Origin: Nocardiopsis sp. JB363
GTDB lineage: Bacteria; Actinomycetota; Actinomycetes; Streptosporangiales; Streptosporangiaceae
Assembly (NCBI RefSeq): GCF_900143625.1
Contig: NZ_FRFF01000169.1
Span: 62,001-126,000 of the forward strand
Length of the DNA stretch: 64,000 nt
Direction: 5' to 3'
Shown here: piece by piece, positions 16,860 to 25,154 of the stretch
Position numbering within the stretch: position 1 is the first letter of the stretch
Layout of the letters: each line of letters begins with the position of its first letter
Translations under genes and position numbers: made by a program
The notes under the pieces: model-generated
Seen by the model: the letters and a program-made list of their open reading frames with translations, nothing else
Told to the model about the DNA's origin: nothing
Database searches by the model: none

Positions 16860-18050
16860 ATGGGAGGGCGCACGTCCTGCTCGCTTCGGGTGGCATGGGA
16901 CGAAGGACTCACCACCTACGACTTCGGGCCGCAGCACCCGATGGCACCGATCCGCGTCGAGCTGACCATGGCGCTCAGCCGTGAGTTCGGCGTCTTCGAC
17001 GGGCCGGGTGTGGATCTGATCGACGTGGAGCCCGCCTCCGACGAACTGCTCTCCATGGTGCACGATCCCGCCTACATCAAGGCGGTCAAGCGGGCGGGCA
17101 AGACCCTCCAGCCCGACGACACGCACCTGCTCGGGACCGTCGACAACCCCGTCTTCCCCGACATGCACGACGCGGCCGCACTGATCTCCGGCGCTTCGGT
17201 CGCCGCCGCCAAGTCGGTGTGGACGGGACAGAGCGCGCACGCCGCGAACATCGCGGGCGGCCTGCACCACGCCATGCGCGGTCACGCCTGGGGGTTCTGC
17301 GTCTACAACGACCCGGCGCTGGCCATCGCCTGGTTGCTGGAGCAGGGAGCCAAGCGCATCGCGTACGTGGACGTGGACGTCCACCACGGCGACGGCGTCC
17401 AGAAGGCCTTCTACAACGACCCGCGCGTGCTCACCATCAGCCTGCACGAGTCCCCGGTGACGTTGTTCCCCGGTACCGGTCAGGCCTCCGAGACGGGTGG
17501 ACCGGACGCGGAGGGCTACGCCGTGAACGTCGCCCTGCCCGCGGGCACCGGCGACACCGGCTGGCACCGTGCCTTCGAGGCGGTCGTCCCACCGCTGTTG
17601 CACGAGTTCCAGCCGGAGATCCTGGTGACCCAGCAGGGGTGCGACACCCACGCCCTGGATCCGTTGGCCAACCTCACGCTCAGCGTGGACGGCCAGCGTC
17701 GCGCCTACCAGGAACTGCACAAGCTGGCCCGCAAGACCGCGGGCGGTCGTTGGCTGATGTTCGGTGGTGGCGGTTACGGGTTGGTCCACGTGGTGCCCAG
17801 GGCCTGGAGCCACCTGCTCGCCGAGGCGGCCGGTACCCCCATCGACCCCGACCGCGAGACCCCGCAGGGGTGGCGCGACTTCGTGCGCGAGCGCACCGGC
17901 GAACTCGCACCGTTGTACATGACGGACGGGCGAGAGGTCTCCTTCACACCCTTCGAGAACGGTTACGACCCGGGCGATCCCATCGACCGGGCCATCCACG
18001 CCACCCGCACCGCGATCTTCCCCAGTCACGGCATCGACCCCACGCTCTGA
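16860..18050 (+). CDS. acuC: AcuC-type class I histone deacetylase-like amidohydrolase
   Basis: A 396-residue zinc deacetylase of the arginase/deacetylase fold. Catalytic features: the H-H pair at 136-137 (G-G-L-H-H-A), the zinc ligands D173 and H175 in Y-V-D-V-D-V-H-H-G-D-G, a later G-C-D-T-H-A-L-D-P that supplies the third ligand, and the G-G-G-G-Y loop. Bacterial AcuC proteins deacetylate acetyl-CoA synthetase and other acyl-lysine proteins. ATG 16860 is preferred over the upstream in-frame start at 16791 because GGAACGGGGG lies upstream and the family alignment begins nearby. It is monocistronic behind a strong terminator. Confidence 0.9.
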   Translation: MGGRTSCSLRVAWDEGLTTYDFGPQHPMAPIRVELTMALSREFGVFDGPGVDLIDVEPASDELLSMVHDPAYIKAVKRAGKTLQPDDTHLLGTVDNPVFPDMHDAAALISGASVAAAKSVWTGQSAHAANIAGGLHHAMRGHAWGFCVYNDPALAIAWLLEQGAKRIAYVDVDVHHGDGVQKAFYNDPRVLTISLHESPVTLFPGTGQASETGGPDAEGYAVNVALPAGTGDTGWHRAFEAVVPPLLHEFQPEILVTQQGCDTHALDPLANLTLSVDGQRRAYQELHKLARKTAGGRWLMFGGGGYGLVHVVPRAWSHLLAEAAGTPIDPDRETPQGWRDFVRERTGELAPLYMTDGREVSFTPFENGYDPGDPIDRAIHATRTAIFPSHGIDPTL

Positions 18051-18235
18051 ACCGACGAATCGATCCTCCCGGGTCGGGGCGGTCGGTCACACGATGGTGA
18101 AATCCGCGTGTTCTCCGCGTGGGCGGCGTCCAGGGGGTAGGAAGGGAATTAATACCGGGCGAACGGGAGCGGGCGCCGTGGTGGCCGCCCGGCGTGTCAC
18201 CGCGATCGCCGCTCAGGGAAGGAAGGGGAACGCAG

Positions 18236-19033
18236 GTGACGCCGCCGACACGCGCCGAACTCATCACCTATCTGGTTCGCACGGGGATCGCGGGGCATGT
18301 CGACACCCCACGGCAGAACAACCTGCGCCACTACCGAAGGCTCGTCCAGAAGGACCCCTATCACCAGTTCGGCCTGTCCTTCTCACAGGCCTGGACCTTC
18401 ACCGAGGTCCTCGCGCTCCTGAACAAGCGGTGCGGTGTGGTGGGCGACGAGGAGTACGTGTGGGGGATCGACACGATCGACCCCGACCGGACCATCGACG
18501 CCCTGGAGGCCCTCGCCGACCGGCTGGCGTTGGCGGCGGAACGCCGTGAACGCGTCATGTTCGCCACCGGTCACCCCCGCAACCTCCAGGAGACCTACGC
18601 CGCCTGGAAGGACGCCTTGGTCGCGCGCGGCTGCACTGTGCTCACCGCGGCCGGCGGATACTCCTACGAGGTGACCACCGAACGCCCGCCCAATCGACGG
18701 ATCGTGGTCTGGCGGGACGACGTCGCCATCGTGACCGACGGCCGGCTTCCCCGGCACAGTCACCATCCGTTCGCCATGCGGGCCATCCTGAACGAGCTCG
18801 GAGACCGCGGTGAGGCATGGCCGCAGTTGGTCATCGCCGATCACGGGTTCGCGGGGGCCGCGGGGGAGATGGGGGTGCCCACGGTGGGCTTCGCCGACTG
18901 CAACGACCCCGCGCTCTTCCTCGCCGAACATGAGGGAAAACTACTGGTCACGGTGCCTTTGGACGACGGTTATCTGACCGAGGACTACGCTCCGCTGCGG
19001 GATTACGTTCTCTTCAGGGCCGGGCTTGCCTGA
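18236..19033 (+). CDS. actinobacterial phosphatase-like protein
   Basis: A 265-residue cytoplasmic protein of a type common near this HTH gene in streptomycetes and usually annotated simply as phosphatase. Conserved features: L-V-R-T-x-I-A-G with T-P-R-x-N-N-L-x-H-Y at the N-terminus, a central V-M-F-A-T-G-H-P (candidate phosphate loop), H-S-H-H-P-F-A-M-R-A-I-L, V-I-A-D-H-G-F-A-G and a F-A-D-C-N-D-P-A-L-F-L-A-E block. The mix of His, Asp and Gly suggests a metal-dependent hydrolase, but the reaction is unproven. I chose GTG 18236, with GGAAGGAAGGGG just upstream. It is followed after 257 bp by the HTH gene. Confidence 0.7.
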   Translation: MTPPTRAELITYLVRTGIAGHVDTPRQNNLRHYRRLVQKDPYHQFGLSFSQAWTFTEVLALLNKRCGVVGDEEYVWGIDTIDPDRTIDALEALADRLALAAERRERVMFATGHPRNLQETYAAWKDALVARGCTVLTAAGGYSYEVTTERPPNRRIVVWRDDVAIVTDGRLPRHSHHPFAMRAILNELGDRGEAWPQLVIADHGFAGAAGEMGVPTVGFADCNDPALFLAEHEGKLLVTVPLDDGYLTEDYAPLRDYVLFRAGLA

Positions 19034-19115
19034 GCAGGGCCGACCATTTATACCCACCGTTAAACCTCATCTGACCCGTGGTCAACGCATATCCCCGAAG
19101 ACAGCACGAACGACC

Positions 19116-19203
19116 TTCCCTAGGAGGGAACTCGGCTCTACTCTGAAAACGGACGTGTCAGTAGTGACAGCATGACACGCTGGCGTGTCGGTGGGACGGA
19201 CAC
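19116..19203. promoter_or_regulatory. HTH gene upstream region with four GACAC sites
   Basis: GTGTC at 19155 and 19185 and GACAC at 19174 and 19199 occur within 49 bp; GACAC is the published WhiA core. The first pair forms the inverted repeat CGTGTCA/TGACACG, and TGTCA-GTAG-TGACA is nested inside it. A TTCCCT-AGG-AGGGAA palindrome at about 19116-19130 and a TACTCT hexamer at 19139-19144 (possible -10) lie just upstream. Confidence 0.5.
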
Positions 19204-19290
19204 GGTTTCCGGGGTCGTCCGATCCCAGTACGGCACGCCAGGGCTGAAGGGTAGACAATTGGTCACGTCCGGGAATGAGGGCGTCGGAAG

Positions 19291-19494
19291 ATGAACGGGA
19301 GCAAGCCGCCTCTCGAAGAGGTCAGGTTCTTGACCGTGGCGGAGGTCGCCACGATCATGCGAGTATCCAAGATGACCGTTTACCGAATGGTGCACTCGGG
19401 AGTTCTCCCCGCAATCCGTGTGGGGCGTTCCTATCGGGTCCCAGAACGTGCCGTGCACGACTACCTCCGCGAGGCTTTCGTCGAGGCCGGTTGA
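19291..19494 (+). CDS. small MerR/excisionase-like HTH DNA-binding protein
   Basis: A 67-residue winged-HTH protein: F-L-T-V-A-E-V-A-T-I-M-R-V-S-K-M-T-V-Y-R-M-V is the HTH, and G-V-L-P-A-I-R-V-G-R-S-Y-R-V the wing. It is of the BldC/AlpA/excisionase kind but is not BldC, whose orthologue is at 27 kb. Close relatives sit in the same neighbourhood in streptomycetes and are presumed developmental regulators. GAGGG lies about 9 bases before the ATG. It appears monocistronic, with GACAC repeats upstream and two hairpins downstream. Its targets are unknown. Confidence 0.85.
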   Translation: MNGSKPPLEEVRFLTVAEVATIMRVSKMTVYRMVHSGVLPAIRVGRSYRVPERAVHDYLREAFVEAG

Positions 19495-19506
19495 TCGAGC
19501 GGAATC

Positions 19507-19579
19507 CGGGTGTGGGGCGCTTGCGCCCGACACCCGTCCGCCGCACACCAGAGGGACGGTGCGCCCCCGGCACCGTCCC
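19507..19579 (+). terminator. two consecutive hairpins after the HTH gene
   Basis: Hairpin 1 (19507-19536): CGGGTGTGGGGCG and CGCCCGACACCCG, one mismatch, CTTG loop. Hairpin 2 (19553-19579): GGGACGGTGC and GCACCGTCCC, perfect, with a C-rich loop. Hairpin 1 starts 13 bases after the HTH stop. Both precede the cytochrome c maturation operon by about 150 bp. Confidence 0.7.
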
Positions 19580-19727
19580 CATGGTGATCTCCCCTCGCCG
19601 GTGGTCGCTCCGGGAACGGGCCGTATGGCTCTTGCCCCGGGGCGACGAAGGGCATGCCAGGGCATCTACTACACTTTGTCGTTGATGTAGTCCGCCCTGA
19701 TCACACCCCGTTCGCGAGGTTACCTCG

Positions 19728-20453
19728 ATGCCCAGTACCAGTACGGGTACGCGACGCCGTCGTGCCGTGCCGCGCCTGTCGGCCGCCGCCTTGGCCGCCG
19801 TCCTCGCCTTGTCCGGCTGCGCAGGTGGCACCGAGATCGAGAGCGGCGGCGAAGAGGACCGCTTCATCTCCGGTGATGGCAGCGCCACCGTCTTCGAGAC
19901 CGGCGAACGCGAAGCCGCGCCCGACGTCAGCGGCACCACCTTCGAGGGCGACGACCTCGCCCTGTCGGACTACCAGGGGCAGATCCTCGTCCTCAACGTG
20001 TGGGCCAGCTGGTGCGGCCCCTGCCGTGCCGAACAGCCGGTGCTCGACGAGGTGCACACCGAGTACGGGGACCTCGGTGTGGACTTCCTCGGTGTGAACA
20101 TCAAGGACAACGAGACCGCCGCGCGCTCCTACACCGACAACAAGGGCGTCCTCTACCCGAGCCTGCACGATCAGCCCGGCGAGATCCCACAGGCCTTCCG
20201 GGAGACGGTCCCGCCCCGAGCCATCCCCAGCACCCTGGTCCTCGACCCGAACGGCGACATCGCCGCACGGGTCATCGGCCCCACCACCTACGGACAGCTC
20301 ACCGAACTCCTCGACCCGCTGGTGGTCGAGTTCGACCTGGGCGATCCGGAGGAACGCCCCCGGGTCTCCGAGGAGGACGGTGACTACGGGGCCGAGGACT
20401 CCGAGGGCACCGACGAGACGGGCGACGAGGGCGCCGACGAGGACGACGGCTGA
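19728..20453 (+). CDS. TlpA/ResA-like thiol:disulfide oxidoreductase lipoprotein
   Basis: A 241-residue exported thioredoxin-fold protein that keeps apocytochrome c cysteines reduced in System II maturation. The lipobox is L-S-G-C with Cys31; the active site is W-C-G-P-C (C96, C99) in L-N-V-W-A-S-W; the cis-proline region reads R-A-I-P-S-T. The C-terminal 40 residues are a Glu/Asp/Gly-rich tail. It is the first gene of the operon: its TGA shares a base with the ccdA ATG (TGATG), so the two are coupled. An ACTACA/TGTAGT inverted repeat lies at 19668-19691 upstream. Confidence 0.9.
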   Translation: MPSTSTGTRRRRAVPRLSAAALAAVLALSGCAGGTEIESGGEEDRFISGDGSATVFETGEREAAPDVSGTTFEGDDLALSDYQGQILVLNVWASWCGPCRAEQPVLDEVHTEYGDLGVDFLGVNIKDNETAARSYTDNKGVLYPSLHDQPGEIPQAFRETVPPRAIPSTLVLDPNGDIAARVIGPTTYGQLTELLDPLVVEFDLGDPEERPRVSEEDGDYGAEDSEGTDETGDEGADEDDG

Positions 20454-21250
20454 TGGATCCCATCGGCACCACGATCCTGTCCGGCTCGCTCCTGCTCGCC
20501 GCGCCGCTGGCCCTGGCCGCCGGACTGGTCTCCTTCCTCTCCCCGTGCGTATTGCCCCTGGTCCCCGGGTACCTGTCGTACGTGTCCGGGATGAGCGGCT
20601 CGCACGTGCGGGAACGCCAAGAGGCCGCGGGCGGCGGCACCGTCACCGACATCGACACCGAACTCGCCTCCCGGCGCTGGACGATGGTCACGGGCAGCGT
20701 CCTGTTCATCGCCGGATTCAGCCTCGTCTTCATCGCCGTCGGTGGGTTCATCGGCTGGCTCGGCGACCTGTTCATGGCCTACACCGACCCCATCACCCGG
20801 GTGCTCGGCGCGCTCACGATCGTGCTCGGCCTGGCCTTCATGGGGTTCATACCGGGGTTCGGCCGCGAGTTCCGCTTCCACCGTCTACCCCGCGCCGGAT
20901 TGGCGGGCGCACCCCTGCTCGGGGTCCTGTTCGGGCTGGGTTGGACCCCGTGCATCGGACCGACCCTGGCCGCCGTGCAGACCCTCGCCTTCGTCGAGGG
21001 CGGCGCCGGCCGCGGCATGCTCCTGTCGCTGATCTACTGTGTCGGCCTGGGACTGCCCTTCATCCTGGCCTCCCTGCTCTACCGACGCGCGCTCAACTCC
21101 TTCGATCGACTCAAGCGCCACACCCGTACGGTCACCGTGATCGGCGGGGTCATGCTCGTCCTGGTCGGCCTGGCCATGGTGACGGGGCTGTGGAGCGAGA
21201 TGACCATCGCCATGCAGGGCTGGGCCGCGAACTTCCAGACGGTGATCTGA
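20453..21250 (+). CDS. ccdA: CcdA cytochrome c biogenesis thiol transporter
   Basis: A 265-residue DsbD/CcdA-family membrane protein with about six transmembrane helices. The redox cysteines are C32 in L-S-P-C-V-L-P-L and C167 in G-W-T-P-C-I-G-P, each in its family motif. It carries electrons from cytoplasmic thioredoxin to the TlpA-like protein encoded just upstream. A polar loop at about 50-75 separates the first helices. The start overlaps the upstream stop by one base, and resB starts two bases after its stop. Confidence 0.95.
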   Translation: MDPIGTTILSGSLLLAAPLALAAGLVSFLSPCVLPLVPGYLSYVSGMSGSHVRERQEAAGGGTVTDIDTELASRRWTMVTGSVLFIAGFSLVFIAVGGFIGWLGDLFMAYTDPITRVLGALTIVLGLAFMGFIPGFGREFRFHRLPRAGLAGAPLLGVLFGLGWTPCIGPTLAAVQTLAFVEGGAGRGMLLSLIYCVGLGLPFILASLLYRRALNSFDRLKRHTRTVTVIGGVMLVLVGLAMVTGLWSEMTIAMQGWAANFQTVI

Positions 21251-21251
21251 C

Positions 21252-22862
21252 TTGACCACGACCAAGACCGACACGCCGACGACATCAGGGGACGAGCCCC
21301 GCTCCGCCAAGGGCCTGGGCGTCCTGGGATGGGCGCGCTGGATCTGGCGCACCCTCACCTCGATGCGTACCGCGCTGATCCTGCTGTTCCTGCTGGCGCT
21401 GGGCGCCATCCCCGGATCGATCCTGCCGCAGAACGTGGTGAGCGTCGACGAGGTGGGCGCCTACTTCCAGGAGAACCCGGAGCTGGCCCCCTGGCTGGAC
21501 CGGTTCTACCTGTTCGACGTGTTCTCCTCGCCCTGGTACGGAGCCATCTACCTGCTGCTCTTCGTGTCGCTGGCCGGGTGCGTGATCCCGCGCGCCATGG
21601 TCCACGCCAGGGCCGTACGCGCCAGGCCGGTGACCACGCCGCGCAACCTCGGCCGGATGCCCTACGTGGCGCGGTTCGGTACCGACGCCACCCCCGACAC
21701 CGTCCTGGAACGGGCGCGCAAGGTCCTCAAGGGCTATCGGGTCGAGCGTTACGGGGACTCGCTCTCCGCCGAGACCGGTTACCTGCGCGAGGCCGGGAAC
21801 GTGCTGTTCCACCTGGCACTGCTCGGGTTGCTCCTGGCCCTGGCCGCCGGTTCCTTCTTCGGTTACCGCGGCAACATGCTCATCGTGGAGGGCGACGGGT
21901 TCGCCAACACGCTGCCCTCCTACGACGCCATCTACCCGGGGCACTGGACCGACACCGACGAGTTCGCGCCGTTCACCATGCACTTGGACGAGTTCGAGGC
22001 CTCCTTCATCGAGGACGGTGACCTGCGCGGCCAGGCGGAGTCCTACATCGCCGACGTGACCTACACCGAGGAGCCCGGTGGGGAGGAGAAGACCCACCAG
22101 CTGGAGGTCAACCACCCGCTGAGCGTCGACGGTGTCCAGGTGTACCTGCTCGGCCATGGCTACGCGCCGGAGTTCGAGGTCCGCAACGCCGACGGTGACG
22201 TGGTCTTCGACCAGGCGGTCCCGTTCCTGCACCGCGAGACCATGAGCTACACCTCCGACGGCGTCATCAAGGTTCCCGACACCGGGGGCGAGGAGCTCGG
22301 CTTCGTGAGCGTCTTCCTGCCCACCGCCGCCGAGGACGCCGAAGGGGAGCTGGTGTCCACCTACCCCGGCACGGAGAACCCGATGGTGACCCTGGACGCC
22401 TACCGGGGTGATCTCGGAATGCTCGACCCACAGTCGGTCTACCAGCTCCAGACCCGGAACATGGAGGGGCTCGGGGAGTCGCCGGTGATGGGGATCGGGG
22501 ACACCTGGGAGCTTCCGGACGAGGCCGGTTCGGTCACCTTCACCGGTGTCGAGGAGTACGTCACCCTGCAGAGCAACCGGGATGGGGCCCGGGTGCCCGC
22601 GCTCACCGCCGCGACCCTGGCGGTCGTAGGCCTGGTGGTCACCCTGTTCGTGCGCCCCCGCCGAATCTGGGTGCGCGCCACCGAGGGTGAGGACGGACGG
22701 ACCCGGGTGGAGCTGGCCGGACTCGGCAAGACCGAGGTGGCCGGCAACAACGCCGAGTTCCACGAGATCACCACACGACTTGCCGGACGGCTCCGGAGTG
22801 AGTCCGACGACAACCCCACCACCCCAACCGAAGAGTCGACCACACGAGGGAGTGACCGGTGA
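21252..22862 (+). CDS. resB: ResB/Ccs1 cytochrome c haem-lyase subunit
   Basis: A 536-residue ResB-family protein, one half of the System II cytochrome c synthase. The family start R-W-I-W-R-T-L-T-S-M-R-T-A-L-I-L-L-F-L-L-A marks the first helix; further helices lie near 95-115, 180-200 and 455-475, with a large extracytoplasmic domain between the last two. The TTG at 21252, two bases after the ccdA stop, is the only start that includes the conserved W-R-T-L-T-S-M-R segment; the in-frame ATG at 21364 would cut it. It has no strong ribosome binding site and probably relies on coupling. The stop overlaps ccsB. Confidence 0.92.
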   Translation: MTTTKTDTPTTSGDEPRSAKGLGVLGWARWIWRTLTSMRTALILLFLLALGAIPGSILPQNVVSVDEVGAYFQENPELAPWLDRFYLFDVFSSPWYGAIYLLLFVSLAGCVIPRAMVHARAVRARPVTTPRNLGRMPYVARFGTDATPDTVLERARKVLKGYRVERYGDSLSAETGYLREAGNVLFHLALLGLLLALAAGSFFGYRGNMLIVEGDGFANTLPSYDAIYPGHWTDTDEFAPFTMHLDEFEASFIEDGDLRGQAESYIADVTYTEEPGGEEKTHQLEVNHPLSVDGVQVYLLGHGYAPEFEVRNADGDVVFDQAVPFLHRETMSYTSDGVIKVPDTGGEELGFVSVFLPTAAEDAEGELVSTYPGTENPMVTLDAYRGDLGMLDPQSVYQLQTRNMEGLGESPVMGIGDTWELPDEAGSVTFTGVEEYVTLQSNRDGARVPALTAATLAVVGLVVTLFVRPRRIWVRATEGEDGRTRVELAGLGKTEVAGNNAEFHEITTRLAGRLRSESDDNPTTPTEESTTRGSDR

Positions 22863-23851
22863 CGAACACACTCGCCGCACCGGTGAACGAGAGCATGGCG
22901 TCGGCCAGTGACACGCTCATCATCGCGATGATCGTGACCTACGCCGCCGCTCTCTTCATGTTCGCGATCGAGGCCGCCTATGGCCGTCGCACCAAGCTGA
23001 AGCCGGGCCGCCTCATGCCGGTCGGCTCCGGAGACGTCGGGGGCGACGACAGCGACATCGAGGTCAGCGTCCGGACCGGTGAGGGCGAGGCCCAGGCTTC
23101 CCAGAGCATGCTCGGCCGGGTCGCCCTCGGGGTGACCGCGCTGGGCTTCCTGTTCAGCCTCGCCCAGATCATCACCCGTGGTATCGCCGCGAGCCGCTGG
23201 CCGTGGGGCAACATGTTCGAGTTCGTCGTGGCGATGTGCCTGGTCGCCGTCGGCGCGCTGCTGTTCGCCTCCTGGCGCTACCAGGCCCGTTTCCTCGGCG
23301 CCTTCGTGCTCGTTCCGGTGCTGCTCCTGCTCGGCATCGGTGTGCGCTGGCTGTACGTCGACCCGGGCCCGCTGATCCCGGCCCTGCAGTCCTACTGGGT
23401 GCCGATCCACGTCACGGCGGTCATCATCGCGGGCGGCGCGTTCATGGTGTCCGGCGTCGCCGGCATCACCTACCTGGTCTCGCACCGTGCCGAGGCCAAG
23501 AAGGCGCTGGGCGAGAAGGTCACCGGTATCGCCGGTCGCCTGCCCAGCCCGGAATTGCTGGACCGCATCTCCCACCGGTTCATCCTCTTCGCCTTCCCGC
23601 TGTGGACCTTCGGCGTCATCGCCGGATCGATCTGGGCCGATGAGGCCTGGGGCCGCTTCTGGGGTTGGGACCCCAAGGAGGTCTGGTCGTTCATCTCCTG
23701 GGTGATCTACGCGGCCTACCTGCACGCACGGGTCACCGGCGGTTGGCGCGGTCCCAAGGCCACCTGGATCAACGTGCTCGGTTTCGCGACCGTCATGTTC
23801 AACTTCTTCGCGGTGAACTACATGTTCAGCGGTCTGCACTCCTACGCCTGA
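22859..23851 (+). CDS. ccsB: CcsB/CcsA cytochrome c synthase subunit
   Basis: A 330-residue membrane protein of the haem-handling CcsA family, partner of ResB. The diagnostic WWD motif W-G-W-D-P-K-E-V-W-S-F-I-S-W lies at about 268-281, with conserved histidines nearby (I-H-V-T-A and S-H-R-F). About eight transmembrane helices are visible. The GTG start overlaps the resB TGA as GTGA. The four genes together form a complete System II pathway, presumably serving the cytochrome bcc-aa3 branch, whose structural genes are not in this window. A bidirectional terminator follows. Confidence 0.95.
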   Translation: MTNTLAAPVNESMASASDTLIIAMIVTYAAALFMFAIEAAYGRRTKLKPGRLMPVGSGDVGGDDSDIEVSVRTGEGEAQASQSMLGRVALGVTALGFLFSLAQIITRGIAASRWPWGNMFEFVVAMCLVAVGALLFASWRYQARFLGAFVLVPVLLLLGIGVRWLYVDPGPLIPALQSYWVPIHVTAVIIAGGAFMVSGVAGITYLVSHRAEAKKALGEKVTGIAGRLPSPELLDRISHRFILFAFPLWTFGVIAGSIWADEAWGRFWGWDPKEVWSFISWVIYAAYLHARVTGGWRGPKATWINVLGFATVMFNFFAVNYMFSGLHSYA

Positions 23852-23885
23852 TCCGCTTCGGAGCGCGAGCACGACTCTCGCGCAA

Positions 23886-23912
23886 GGGCGGCCCGAGACG
23901 ATCGGGCCGCCC
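23886..23912. terminator. bidirectional terminator between ccsB and lacI-type gene
   Basis: GGGCGGCCCGA and TCGGGCCGCCC pair perfectly over 11 bp around GACGA. It lies between two convergent genes and can serve both. Confidence 0.8.
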
Positions 23913-23929
23913 ACCGTCCTTCAGGAGGG

Positions 23930-24925
23930 CTAATGGCGCTTCTGGGAGAGCACGGGAGGCGCCGTCGACGCGCGGACGACCAGGGAGGTCTCCAGGGTGA
24001 CCGTCCCGGTGGACTCCGCCGCGTCCACCGAGCGCAGGAGCAGGTCGACCGCCCCGCGCCCGGCCTCCGCCACCGGCATGTCCACCGTGGTCAGGGCCGG
24101 GCTGGAGTACCGGGCGACGTGGCTGTTGTCGACGCCGATCACGCTGAGGTCGCCGGGAACGCTGAGACCGAGTTCGATGGCCCGTCGGACCAGACCGAAG
24201 GCGAGCAGGTCGTTGTGGGCCAGGACCGCGGTGGCACCGCTCGCCACGACCTCCTCGGCCACGGCACGGCCGCCTTCCTCCGTCGGCGGGTTGGGGCCCA
24301 CGCGTTGGATCAGGATCCCGTGGTCCTGCGCGATGTGCTCGGTGGCGCGTTCGATCTCCCCGCTGGTCCAGGCGCGCGAGGGGCCGCCCACCACGACGAT
24401 CTCCCGGTGACCCAGCTCGACGAGGTGTTCCATGGCCCGACGGGCTCCGGCGCCGACGTCCATCAGCACCCCGGACACCCCGCGCAGTCGCCGGTTGACC
24501 ACGACCAGCGGGATCTCCCTGGCCAGTTCCGCTATGACACGGTTGGTCAGCCGCGGTGCGACCAGTACGGCGCCGTCCACCTGTTTGGCCATGGAACGGA
24601 CCAGCTCCTCCTCGACCCGTGTCTGTTCGTCGGTGTCGGCGATGAACACGTGGTAATCGCGGGCGCGGGCCTGGGCCTGGGCCGCCTTGAGCAGGGGAGG
24701 GAAGAAGGGGTTGGCGATGTCGGCGACGATGAGCCCGAGGTTGCCGGTCCTGCTGGTGGACAGCGCGCGCGCCGCGCGGTTGGGGCGGTAACCGAGTTCC
24801 TCCGCCGCGGCGAGGACCCGTGCGCGTGTGTCGGCGTTGACCAGGTGTGTCGCGGAGAAGGCCCGCGAGACCGTGGAGACGTGGACCCCGCTCACCCGTG
24901 CGACGTCCTTGATGGTGACGGCCAC
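23930..24925 (-). CDS. LacI-family transcriptional regulator
   Basis: A 331-residue repressor. The HTH and hinge are residues 1-60 (T-I-K-D-V-A-R-V-S-G-V-H-V-S-T-V-S-R-A-F, then L-G-Y-R-P-N-R-A-A-R-A-L-S). The rest is a periplasmic-binding-protein-like sensor domain with G-L-I-V-A-D-I-A-N-P-F-F at its start. GTG 24925 is the start, with GGAACGGAG upstream. It is divergent from a secreted pectate lyase, and each gene has a LacI-type operator in front, so it most likely represses the lyase and itself until a pectin-derived sugar binds. The effector is inferred only. Confidence 0.92.
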   Translation of the reverse strand: MAVTIKDVARVSGVHVSTVSRAFSATHLVNADTRARVLAAAEELGYRPNRAARALSTSRTGNLGLIVADIANPFFPPLLKAAQAQARARDYHVFIADTDEQTRVEEELVRSMAKQVDGAVLVAPRLTNRVIAELAREIPLVVVNRRLRGVSGVLMDVGAGARRAMEHLVELGHREIVVVGGPSRAWTSGEIERATEHIAQDHGILIQRVGPNPPTEEGGRAVAEEVVASGATAVLAHNDLLAFGLVRRAIELGLSVPGDLSVIGVDNSHVARYSSPALTTVDMPVAEAGRGAVDLLLRSVDAAESTGTVTLETSLVVRASTAPPVLSQKRH

Positions 24926-24960
24926 CCGTGGACTCCGTTCCGCTGTTCGGTCATGGTGAC

Positions 24961-24974
24961 GGCAAGCGTTTGCC
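24961..24974. promoter_or_regulatory. LacI-type operator, regulator side
   Basis: GGCAAGCGTTTGCC: six of seven base pairs are symmetric about the central CG. It lies 35 bases before the regulator GTG and matches the CAA-N-CG-N-TTG pattern of LacI-family sites, consistent with autoregulation. Confidence 0.65.
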
Positions 24975-25100
24975 CCGGGGATACCCCTCGGACCTTGCCG
25001 CTTTTGTCATCCTGACCCATCGAAGACCCGTCTTTCCAGCATTTTCCTGCAACAACTCGGTGGAGGAGGGTTGACGGGGTCATAGGGATCGGGGACGTTC

Positions 25101-25116
25101 GTGCAAACGTTTGTAC
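25101..25116. promoter_or_regulatory. LacI-type operator, pectate lyase side
   Basis: GTGCAAACGTTTGTAC, with a perfect CAAACGTTTG core and seven of eight symmetric pairs overall. It lies 38 bases before the pectate lyase ATG, where a bound repressor would block transcription. Confidence 0.75.
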
Positions 25117-25154
25117 ACGGGTTCCCGACCCGCCATCCCCCCGGAGGAACGTCG

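Noticed and set aside
19291..19494. Small HTH gene first considered as bldC
   Set aside because: Its HTH and wing sequence differ from BldC, while the gene at 27047-27247 matches BldC closely.
19553..19579. C-rich loop hairpin considered as part of a 6C small RNA
   Set aside because: Only one loop is C-rich and it has five, not six or more, cytosines; the neighbouring hairpin has a CTTG loop, and the genomic context differs from known 6C loci.
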